Positions 14,518 to 20,747 of a DNA stretch of 21,261 bases are shown here, piece after piece. The DNA is from Pseudomonadota bacterium. GTDB lineage: Bacteria > Myxococcota > Myxococcia > Myxococcales > Anaeromyxobacteraceae. A program made the translations under genes and the position numbers. The DNA lies in assembly GCA_023419875.1 (NCBI GenBank), contig JAEZXM010000171.1, positions 1 through 21,261 of the forward strand, given 5' to 3'. Each line of letters opens with the position of its first letter. The stretch's first letter is position 1. A model generated the notes under the pieces. It saw only the letters and a program-made list of their open reading frames with translations, was not told where the DNA came from and ran no database searches.

Positions 14518-15479
14518 TCGACGTCCAGCTCCCCGACGCGGCGACCGGGGGCCACCGCGATGGCGCGGTTCAGCTTGTCCTGGAACTCGCGGGCGGAGTG
14601 GTGGCCCTGGAGCTTGAGCAGGTGGTTGCGCGCCGCCACCTCGACGATGGTGGTCATGTTGCGGCCCGGCCGGACGGGGACGATCAGCATCGGGATCTCC
14701 ACGTCGAGGATCCGGAACTTCCGGTCTTCGACGCCCAGCCGGTCGTACTCGACGCTCGGGTCCCACTCCACGAGCTCGAGCACGATCTCGATCTTCTTCC
14801 GGTCGCGGATCGAGGCGACGCCGAAGAGGTCCTTGATGTTGATGATCCCCAGCCCCCGGATCTCCATGTGGTGCTTGATGATCTCGGAGCCCGCCCCCAC
14901 CACCGAGTCCGCCGTGCGGCGCCGGACGTCCACGATGTCGTCGGCGACGAGCCGGTGGCCGCGCATGACGAGGTCGAGGGCGATCTCGCTCTTGCCGATC
15001 CCCGACTTCCCGAGGAGCAGGATGCCGACGCCGAACACGTCGAGCAGCACGCCGTGCATCGAGGTCTGGGCGGTGAGGACCTCCTCGAGGCACGCCTGCA
15101 CCGCCTCGATGAAGGTCGAGGAGAGGTGCGTGGTCCGGAGCAGGGGCACCCCCGCCTCGTCGGCGGCGGCGAGCATGTCGGGCGGGACCGCGATTCCCTT
15201 CGTCACCACCAGGCAAGCGACGTCCTGGGCGAAGAACTGGCGCAGGACCCCCGCGGCGCGATCCCGGGGCAGGGTCGAGAGGTAGCTCATCTCCGTGTTC
15301 CCGAAGACCTGCACCCGTTCCTTGTGCAGGTACTCGGTGAAGCCAGCGAGCACGAGCCCCGGCTTCTGGATGCGCGACGCGCTGATCCGGCGGGACAGCC
15401 CCTGCTCGCCCGCCAGCAGGGTCAGCCGCAGATCGAACTTCTTGTCGTCGAGGAGGGTCCCGACTCGGATCGCATCCAT
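14514..15479 (-). CDS. hprK: HPr kinase/phosphorylase
   Basis: HPrK phosphorylates HPr on the regulatory serine using ATP or pyrophosphate and also dephosphorylates it. The 321-residue protein has the N-terminal domain of the family. The catalytic core has H142 in SMHGVLLDVFG, the P-loop GKSGIGKS (157-164), VADDIVD (with catalytic Asp 180-181), and the signature MEIRGLGIINI (205-215). All catalytic parts are present. It heads the operon that ends with the HPr gene carrying a matching serine site. No strong ribosome binding site or promoter is visible in the 260 bp upstream. Confidence 0.96.
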   Translation of the reverse strand: MDAIRVGTLLDDKKFDLRLTLLAGEQGLSRRISASRIQKPGLVLAGFTEYLHKERVQVFGNTEMSYLSTLPRDRAAGVLRQFFAQDVACLVVTKGIAVPPDMLAAADEAGVPLLRTTHLSSTFIEAVQACLEEVLTAQTSMHGVLLDVFGVGILLLGKSGIGKSEIALDLVMRGHRLVADDIVDVRRRTADSVVGAGSEIIKHHMEIRGLGIINIKDLFGVASIRDRKKIEIVLELVEWDPSVEYDRLGVEDRKFRILDVEIPMLIVPVRPGRNMTTIVEVAARNHLLKLQGHHSAREFQDKLNRAIAVAPGRRVGELDVE

Positions 15480-15740
15480 TCGGAGTCCGAGTCTAACCCG
15501 TCGAATTGCGCGCCCGCCACCTCCACCACGCGCCCCGCGGGCGGTCCGCAGGCGCCCGGGAGAAGCCCGAGGGCCCGCACCGGAGGCCGCCTCGTCACAT
15601 ATCGTGAAGGTGCCCCCGCGGGCAACGCACCGCGCGGTCGGAGTCGCCCCGCTTCTCCCCCGACGGGGCGGTCGGCGCGGCGAGCGACCCCGGGGCTCGC
15701 GTTGACGCTATGCTGGCCGGGTCACTAGATTCCCGCGCCG
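15480..15740. other. divergent intergenic region hprK / DHH gene
   Basis: This 261-bp gap must hold the promoters of the minus-strand PTS operon and the plus-strand DHH gene. The only clear candidate serves the DHH gene (15702-15731). A short AT-richer patch, TCACATATCGTGA (15595-15607), stands out in otherwise GC-dense sequence and could be an operator or part of the hprK promoter, but no good -35/-10 pair could be fitted. No open frame here is credible. Confidence 0.5.
15702..15731 (+). promoter_or_regulatory. sigma70-type promoter candidate for the DHH-response regulator pair
   Basis: TTGACG (15702-15707) and TAGATT (15726-15731) are 18 bp apart, with 5/6 and 4/6 consensus matches. The ATG at 15741 lies 9 bp past the -10 box, so the transcript would be leaderless or nearly so, which agrees with the absence of a Shine-Dalgarno sequence. 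Confidence 0.5.
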
Positions 15741-16727
15741 ATGCCGCTCCTCGTCCTGTACCACGGCAACTGTTTCGACGGCTGCGCGTCGGCCGCACTC
15801 TTCGGCCGCTTCGCCGGCGAGCGCCTGGGCGCGGCCGAGGGCGAGATCCGCTACCGCCCGCTCCAGCACCAGCAGGGAGACCCCTTCCCGGCCGACGCCT
15901 TCGCCGCCGAGGTGGTCGCGTGCGTGGACTTCCGCTTCTCTCCCCGGCTTCACTGGTGGTTCGATCACCACGCGAGCGCCTTTCCCACCCCGGCCGACCG
16001 CGCCGCGTTCGAGGCCGACCGCTCCGGGCAGAAGTTCTGGGACCCCAAGGCGCCCAGCAACACCGGCTTCATGGCCCGCGTCCTCGCCGAGCGGTTCGAC
16101 TTCCGGGCGCCGGACCTCGCCGAGCTCGTCCGCTGGGCGGACGTGATCGACGCCGCGCGCTTCGACTCCCCGCGCACCGCCGTCGAGCTCGCCGAGCCCG
16201 CCCTACGGATCATGACGCTGCTCGAGGCGACGAAGGATTTCGCCCTGCCGACCCGGCTCATCGAGGCGTTGCAGCGCCGGCCGCTCGCCGCCGTCGCTGC
16301 GGAGCCCTGGGTCACCGAGCCGCTCGCGCCCATCCTCGAGAAGCACCGCGGAGCGATCGAGGTGGTGCGGGCGCACGCCCGGGTGCGGGACGGTGTCGTG
16401 GAGATCGACCTCGGCGACACCACGATCGAGTCCGCCAACAAGTTCATCGCCTACGATCTCTTCCCCGAGGCGTCGTACACTGTCGTCGTGTCGCGTGACC
16501 CGAAGCGGACGAAGGTGTCGGTGGGCTCGAACCCCTGGGCGCCGCACCGCCGCACGCACGACATCTCGCGGATCTGCGAGCGGTACGGCGGTGGAGGGCA
16601 CCCCGTGGTCGGGGCCGTGACCCTCCCGCCCGGAACGCTCGCCGAGGCCCGGCGCATCGCCGCCGAGATCGCCGGCACGCTGCGGGGCCCTTCGACAGGC
16701 GCAGGGCGAGCGGAGACACCGGTATGA
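15741..16727 (+). CDS. DHH/DHHA1-family phosphoesterase
   Basis: DHH phosphoesterases hydrolyse phosphodiester bonds in short RNAs, cyclic dinucleotides or related substrates using Mn2+. The 328 residues show YHGNCFDG (7-14, a variant of motif I in which H8 and D13 align with the metal ligands), D63 in ACVDF, the name-giving DHH (75-77), WADVIDAAR (132-140), and the DHHA1 motif RYGGGGH (281-287). The HxNCxDG form occurs in a subfamily distinct from typical NrnA or RecJ; its substrate is not known to me. There is no Shine-Dalgarno site. The last dozen or so residues are encoded by a REP-like sequence, so the C-terminus was probably altered by that insertion. The stop overlaps the next start (ATGA). 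Confidence 0.88.
   Translation: MPLLVLYHGNCFDGCASAALFGRFAGERLGAAEGEIRYRPLQHQQGDPFPADAFAAEVVACVDFRFSPRLHWWFDHHASAFPTPADRAAFEADRSGQKFWDPKAPSNTGFMARVLAERFDFRAPDLAELVRWADVIDAARFDSPRTAVELAEPALRIMTLLEATKDFALPTRLIEALQRRPLAAVAAEPWVTEPLAPILEKHRGAIEVVRAHARVRDGVVEIDLGDTTIESANKFIAYDLFPEASYTVVVSRDPKRTKVSVGSNPWAPHRRTHDISRICERYGGGGHPVVGAVTLPPGTLAEARRIAAEIAGTLRGPSTGAGRAETPV
16687..16713 (+). repeat. fifth REP-like sequence, inside the 3' end of the DHH gene
   Basis: GCCCT, the 11-nt loop TCGACAGGCGC and AGGGCGAGCGG match the right half of the intergenic REP hairpins; the left arm is reduced to 5 pairing bases. It supplies codons for GPSTGAGRA near the end of the DHH protein, 11 bp before the start of the response regulator gene. 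Confidence 0.7.
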
Positions 16728-17104
16728 CGCCGGGCCAGTACATCCTGGTCGTGGACGACGACGACGACTTCCGCGAGGCGCTCTCGGAGGTCCTCACCGA
16801 CGCCGGCTACCCGGTCCAGATGGCAAACAACGGCGAGGTCGCGCTGGCGAAGGTCGCCGAGGAGGCGCCCGGGATCGTCCTGCTCGACCTCAAGATGCCG
16901 GTGCTGGACGGCTGGGGCGTGATGGAGCGCATGCGCGGCGACGCGAAGAGCGCGGCCGTGCCGATCCTGATCCTCTCCGCCTACGGCTTCGAGTGGGAGG
17001 CCGAGCTCCTCGGCGCGCAGGGCTACATCCCCAAGTCCGTGGGGATGGACGAGATCCTGGAGCGCGTCCGGAAGGCCGCGGGGCCGCCGCCCCTGCGGCA
17101 CTGA
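16724..17104 (+). CDS. single-domain response regulator (CheY-like receiver)
   Basis: Receiver domains take phosphate from a histidine kinase on an aspartate. The 126 residues are one complete receiver with no output domain: the acidic cluster VVDDDDDF (D11/D12), phospho-acceptor D55 in LLDLKMPVLDGW, switch serine S85 in LSAYG, and K104 in YIPKSV. All conserved positions are present. The start overlaps the DHH stop, so the two are made together. No kinase gene is in the window; the partner must be encoded elsewhere. It ends 6 bp from the convergent metallophosphoesterase gene. Confidence 0.94.
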   Translation: MTPGQYILVVDDDDDFREALSEVLTDAGYPVQMANNGEVALAKVAEEAPGIVLLDLKMPVLDGWGVMERMRGDAKSAAVPILILSAYGFEWEAELLGAQGYIPKSVGMDEILERVRKAAGPPPLRH

Positions 17105-17110
17105 CCGCCT

Positions 17111-17842
17111 TCACACCTCGATCACCCGGAACCGCTTGTCGTTGAGGTGCCTGCGGAGCAGCGGCATCGAGACGTTGTAGACCGGGATCCCCTTGGGCGT
17201 CGTTCCCTCCGTCTGGCCGTGGTGCGCGTGCCCGTGGATCACCGCCCTGGCGCCGAAGGCGTCGCACGGGGCGGCGAGGCGGCTCGTGCCCAGGAACGCC
17301 TGGACCGCCGGCTCCTCCCCGTCGATCGTGGTCGTGATCGGCGCGTAGTGCAGGAGCACGACCCGCTTCTCCAGGTCGAGCTGCGCGAGCGCCGCCTCGA
17401 GCTTGAGCGCCTCGTTCACCGCCTCCTGCACGAACGCCTTGACGGCCGGCTCACCGAAGGCCTGGAGCATGCCGCGCTCGAACCCGCCACAGAACCCCTT
17501 CGCCCCGGCGACGCCCAGCCGGTGATCGAAGACCGTGTAGTCGCCGTCGAGCACCTTCACCTTCACGTCGGCCAGGATCCGGACGATCTCCCGCACCATT
17601 CCGCCCTCGAAGTCATGGTTCCCGAGCACCGCGGCGCAGGGGACACGAAGGAGACCGAGCTGCTCGGCGAGCACGTGGGCCTCGTCCACGGTTCCGTGCT
17701 CGGTGAGGTCGCCGGCGAGGACGAGGGCCTCGGCCTCGCCGTTCACCGCCTTCACCATGTCGCGGAACCGGCCTTGCTGGTCCTGGCGGCAGTGCAGGTC
17801 ACCGACCGCCGCCAGCCGGAAGCTCGAGCTCCCCTCCGCCAT
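17111..17842 (-). CDS. calcineurin-like metallophosphoesterase
   Basis: This two-metal phosphoesterase has 243 residues and all the signature motifs: GDLH (14-17), GDLTEHG (44-50), GNHDFE (74-79), the histidine in LLHYAP (H165), and HGHAHHG (203-209). Small cytoplasmic members act on nucleotides, phosphodiesters or phosphoproteins; the substrate cannot be told here. The ATG at 17842 has a very strong purine-rich ribosome binding site (GGGAGGGGGAGG). It lies inside the nucleotidyltransferase gene, overlapping it by 44 bp. The overlap is real, because the first motif begins only 13 residues in. The coupling suggests a shared task with that enzyme. Confidence 0.9.
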   Translation of the reverse strand: MAEGSSSFRLAAVGDLHCRQDQQGRFRDMVKAVNGEAEALVLAGDLTEHGTVDEAHVLAEQLGLLRVPCAAVLGNHDFEGGMVREIVRILADVKVKVLDGDYTVFDHRLGVAGAKGFCGGFERGMLQAFGEPAVKAFVQEAVNEALKLEAALAQLDLEKRVVLLHYAPITTTIDGEEPAVQAFLGTSRLAAPCDAFGARAVIHGHAHHGQTEGTTPKGIPVYNVSMPLLRRHLNDKRFRVIEV

Positions 17843-18602
17843 CCTCCCCCTCCCGGCCCTGCCGATCCGCCTCGTCCCACCGGCGGCCGTCGCCGAGCCC
17901 GCGCTCCAGATCGTGCTGGTACTGCACGCGCGACATGAGGTTCCCGCGGCAGATGAAGTCCGGCGCGTCCGGCCACGTACGCGCGGTGCGCGCCCGCCCG
18001 AGGAGCTCCTCCGTCACCCAGTCCGGCACGACGCCGGCCGAGCCCGGGTAGGCAAACCGGAAGAGCATGAGGTGCGAGAGCAGCACCTCCCAGTATCGGT
18101 CGAAGCGCGAGAGCAGGCGCCGCCAGTCGAGGGTCCGGCCGGTGTAGTGAAGTAGGTGGTTCACGTCCGCCCCGTCGTACCGCTCGCGCTCGAGCACGAA
18201 GCTCTTCGACCAGATCATCTCCTCCGGCGGCGCGAGCAGGACCGCGACGTCCATCACCCGTCCCGGCCGGGCGTTCTCGAACCAGGCGTCGTCCACCCGC
18301 GCGACGCCGTTCCCCGAGGAGAAGATGAGGTCCACGTACCAGGGCCCGCGCCAGGCCTTGCCGAGCCAGACCGGGTCGGTGACCTCGGTCCGGAAACCCG
18401 CCGCGTCCAGAGCGCGGAACGCTCCGTCGAGGTCGCGCTCGCGCACGAACAGGTCGAGGTCCTTCGTGTCCCGGTAGATGCCGGTGTACTCGAAGAGCGC
18501 GTATGCGCCCGCCACCAGGTGAGGGACCGGCGAGCCGGCGAGCGCCCGCAGCGCGTCGGCCCGCGCATCGAGCTCGTCCTCGGGGTGGATCGACGGCGTC
18601 AT
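17799..18602 (-). CDS. pol-beta-type nucleotidyltransferase-fold protein
   Basis: The 267-residue protein shows GAYALFEYTGIYRDTKDLDLF: helix-turn residues 32-36 followed by the D48-x-D50 pair. A third acidic residue, D91, lies in WYVDLIF, the three-carboxylate set of active nucleotidyltransferases of the AbiEii/MNT/DUF6036-like kind. The C-terminal half is helical and rich in W/Y/R (residues ~150-215), probably a substrate-binding part. The target is unknown. No toxin-antitoxin partner such as HEPN or AbiEi is adjacent; the partner by position is the metallophosphoesterase whose gene starts within it. An ATG 10 codons upstream (18632) is an alternative start; neither has a good ribosome binding site. 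It lies 88 bp after dinB on the same strand. Confidence 0.75.
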   Translation of the reverse strand: MTPSIHPEDELDARADALRALAGSPVPHLVAGAYALFEYTGIYRDTKDLDLFVRERDLDGAFRALDAAGFRTEVTDPVWLGKAWRGPWYVDLIFSSGNGVARVDDAWFENARPGRVMDVAVLLAPPEEMIWSKSFVLERERYDGADVNHLLHYTGRTLDWRRLLSRFDRYWEVLLSHLMLFRFAYPGSAGVVPDWVTEELLGRARTARTWPDAPDFICRGNLMSRVQYQHDLERGLGDGRRWDEADRQGREGEDGGGELELPAGGGR

Positions 18603-18645
18603 GCCGTCTGCTCGGCCGGGGGCGCCCGCCATCCGAGAAAGGTGG

Positions 18646-18659
18646 GGCGGGGTCCCGCC
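18646..18659 (-). terminator. GC-rich hairpin between dinB and the nucleotidyltransferase gene
   Basis: GGCGGG and CCCGCC form a 6-bp inverted repeat with a 2-nt centre (or 5 bp with a tetraloop), followed on the minus strand by a few pyrimidines including TTT. It may attenuate read-through from dinB. Evidence is weak. Confidence 0.25.
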
Positions 18660-18690
18660 GTGGGGAAGGTGGCCCTCCGGCGACGCGAAC

Positions 18691-19920
18691 TCAGCCGTCT
18701 TCGTCCTCGCCCGCCGGCCCGCGTGGGCGGCGGCCCGCCAGGTCGGCGCGGACCACCGTCCCCTCGCCGAACCGGTCCGCCAGGGCGTCGATCGCGGTGT
18801 GCAGCGCCTTGCGGCGCCCCGCACCGGTGGGCTCGGTCGCCGGAGGGGTCGCGAACAGCCCGAGCTGCCCCGGGTCGCCGGGCCCGCCGAATCCCGAGAC
18901 CGAGAGGCCGACGAGCCGGACGGGCCGCGAGAGGTCCACGCGGTCGAGCTGGGCGCGGGCCGCCTCGAAGAGCACGTCGTCTTCGTCGCTCTCGTTGCCG
19001 AGCGTGACCCGGCGGGTCACCAGCGTGAAGTCGGCGTACTTCACCTTGAGCGTCACCACCCGGCCGCGGAGCCCCGCCGCCCGGAGCCGCCGACCCACGC
19101 GGACCGTCTGGGCGAGCAGCTCGCGCTCGAGCGCCGTCCGATCGGAGAGGTCGTTGCTGAAGGTCTCCTCGGCGCCCACCGAGCGCGCCTCCTCGTCCGG
19201 CACCACCTCCCGGGGATCGATGCCCAGGGCCAGCGCCCGGAGCTCACGCGCGTGCGACCCGCGGAGCGTGGCGGCGAGGGCGGCCTCGGGCAGGCGCTGG
19301 AGATCGCCGATGGTGGTGACGCCGATCGTCCGGAGCGCCGCCTCGGTGACCTCGCCCACGCCCCAGAGCCGCCAGATCGGGAGCGGCGCCAGGAAGGCCG
19401 CCACGCCGCCCGTCTGTACCTCGACGAGGCCGTCGGGCTTCCCGAGGTCGCAGGCGATCTTGGCCGCGAGCTTCACCTCCGCGATCCCCGCCGAGACCGC
19501 GAGCCCGCACTCCTCGCGGACCGCCCGCTTGATCGCCAGGGCGATCTCGCGCCCCGTTCCGTGGAGCGCGCGGCTGCGCGTCACGTCGAGGAACGCCTCG
19601 TCGAGCGAGAGCGGCTCGACGAGCGGCGTGTAGCGCCGGTAGATGTCGAAGACCTGTGTCGAGAGCGCGCCGTAGCGGTCGAACCGCACCGGCAGGAACA
19701 CGCCCTGTGGGCAGAGCCGGCGCGCGCGCGAGGTGGGCATCGCCGATCGCACGCCGAACTTCCGCGCCTCGTAGCTCGCGGCGGAGACGACGCCCCGCCG
19801 GCCGGTCCCGCCCACGATGACCGGCTTGCCGCGGAGCGTCGGATCGTCGAGCTGCTCCACGGACGCGAAGAACGCGTCGAGATCGAGGTGCAGGATCGTC
19901 CGGAGATCTCCTGTCGACAC
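18691..19920 (-). CDS. dinB: DNA polymerase IV (Y-family)
   Basis: Pol IV copies damaged DNA with low fidelity. The 409-residue protein starts at GTG (AAGGA 4 nt upstream) and has HLDLDAFFASVE (catalytic D13, steric-gate F18), SYEARKFGVRSAMP (49-62), PLSLDEAFLDV (103-113, with D107 and E108), SAGIAEVKLAAKIA and the little-finger domain. A beta-clamp binding motif, QLGLF (352-356), is followed by a 53-residue tail containing ALHTAIDALADRFGEG. All catalytic residues are intact. I see no LexA-type box upstream; the palindrome 58 bp before the start belongs more likely to the divergent tetR but could affect both genes. Confidence 0.95.
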   Translation of the reverse strand: MSTGDLRTILHLDLDAFFASVEQLDDPTLRGKPVIVGGTGRRGVVSAASYEARKFGVRSAMPTSRARRLCPQGVFLPVRFDRYGALSTQVFDIYRRYTPLVEPLSLDEAFLDVTRSRALHGTGREIALAIKRAVREECGLAVSAGIAEVKLAAKIACDLGKPDGLVEVQTGGVAAFLAPLPIWRLWGVGEVTEAALRTIGVTTIGDLQRLPEAALAATLRGSHARELRALALGIDPREVVPDEEARSVGAEETFSNDLSDRTALERELLAQTVRVGRRLRAAGLRGRVVTLKVKYADFTLVTRRVTLGNESDEDDVLFEAARAQLDRVDLSRPVRLVGLSVSGFGGPGDPGQLGLFATPPATEPTGAGRRKALHTAIDALADRFGEGTVVRADLAGRRPRGPAGEDEDG

Positions 19921-19977
19921 GGCATCCTTCTAGCCGAGCCTACCGACGGCTGTCCCCCAACGGGAGGCCCGCGCCAC

Positions 19978-19991
19978 TTGACCTAGGTCAA
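19978..19991. promoter_or_regulatory. perfect 14-bp palindrome, probable TetR-family operator
   Basis: TTGACCTAGGTCAA is its own reverse complement and lies in the 94-bp divergent gap between dinB and the TetR gene, 23 bp before the latter. Its first six bases double as the -35 box of the promoter candidate. Operators of this size next to tetR-type genes usually mediate autorepression; binding is inferred. Confidence 0.6.
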
Positions 19992-20006
19992 TTCGACCAG
20001 TAAGAC
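19978..20006 (+). promoter_or_regulatory. promoter candidate for the TetR-family gene
   Basis: TTGACC (19978-19983) and TAAGAC (20001-20006) are exactly 17 bp apart. The -35 matches 5/6 and the -10 only 3/6. The ATG is 8 bp past the -10 box, so the transcript would be almost leaderless. Confidence 0.4.
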
Positions 20007-20014
20007 TCCGTTTC

Positions 20015-20659
20015 ATGGACGGGTCCCTTGCCAGAGAGCGCGTGGGGCCTCCGCGCGCGGGGATCGCGGAGCGGATCTGGGAAGCCGCCCGGATCGAGTT
20101 CTCGAAGCGCGGCTATCACGGCGCGCGGGTCCAGGGGATCGCCCGCGGCGCCTCCTGCAACGTGGCGCTCATCTACCGGCACTGGGCCTCGAAGCGGGCG
20201 CTGTACCTCGACATCCTCCGCGCCGTCTGGCTGAACGCGGCCAACGAGATCGCCGCCGAGCTGGAGACCGGGTCCGCCTCCTCTTCCGAGGCGGTCGTGG
20301 GCGCCTACCTCGCGGCGATGAACCGCGATCCGATGGGCGCGCAGGTCCTCGTCCGCGAGTATCTCGACGGCGCCCCGTTCCTCGCGCAGCTCACCACCGG
20401 CGATCCTTCGCTCCTCGAGCCCGTCCGCCGCGCGGCCGCCGTCATGGGCGGGGCCGCCGACGGCGTGGACCCGGTGCTCGCCGTCGTGACCGTCGGCGGT
20501 CTCACGGCCCTCGTCGCCTCGGCCCACGAGGCGGTGCGCCCGTTCGTGGGTACGCAGGCGGCGCCGCCCGCAACCTGGCGCCGGCACGTCGTCGAGCTCC
20601 TCGAGCAGGATCGAGCGGCGATGCACCAGGCCGAAGGGTCGAAGGCGCCCACGGCCTGA
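20015..20659 (+). CDS. TetR/AcrR-family transcriptional regulator
   Basis: The 214-residue length and fold fit TetR regulators: an N-terminal DNA-binding domain (about residues 17-65) with IWEAARIEFSKRGYHGARV, a helix-turn-helix around IARGASCNVALIYRHWASKRALY, and a helical ligand domain. The ligand domain is not informative about the effector. The segment ASCNVALIYRHW replaces the commoner AGVSxGTLYxxF. The gene is divergent from dinB, with a perfect palindrome between them. The target genes are unknown; no efflux pump gene is adjacent. There is no clear ribosome binding site. Confidence 0.9.
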   Translation: MDGSLARERVGPPRAGIAERIWEAARIEFSKRGYHGARVQGIARGASCNVALIYRHWASKRALYLDILRAVWLNAANEIAAELETGSASSSEAVVGAYLAAMNRDPMGAQVLVREYLDGAPFLAQLTTGDPSLLEPVRRAAAVMGGAADGVDPVLAVVTVGGLTALVASAHEAVRPFVGTQAAPPATWRRHVVELLEQDRAAMHQAEGSKAPTA

Positions 20660-20664
20660 GCTTT

Positions 20665-20696
20665 GGGCTCGGGAGAGCGGCCAGGCAGCCGAGCCC
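20665..20696 (+). terminator. hairpin after tetR (first of two)
   Basis: GGGCTCGG (20665-20672) pairs perfectly with CCGAGCCC (20689-20696) around a 16-nt loop, 6 bp past the TetR stop. There is no T-run, so it could be a Rho-assisted or processing end. Confidence 0.4.
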
Positions 20697-20699
20697 TCG

Positions 20700-20729
20700 C
20701 AGGGCGTCTGGCGCGGCCCGCGCGCCCTG
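20700..20729 (+). terminator. hairpin after tetR (second of two)
   Basis: CAGGGCG (20700-20706) pairs with CGCCCTG (20723-20729), again with a 16-nt loop, 18 bp before the lipoprotein ATG. In tandem with the preceding hairpin it probably separates the two transcripts, or shields the next start. Confidence 0.35.
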
Positions 20730-20747
20730 TGGCAAGCTCCGCGTTCC

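Noticed and set aside
20725..20747. Sigma54 promoter before the TPR lipoprotein
   Set aside because: TGGCAAG resembles a -24 element but no GC dinucleotide lies at the required -12 distance.
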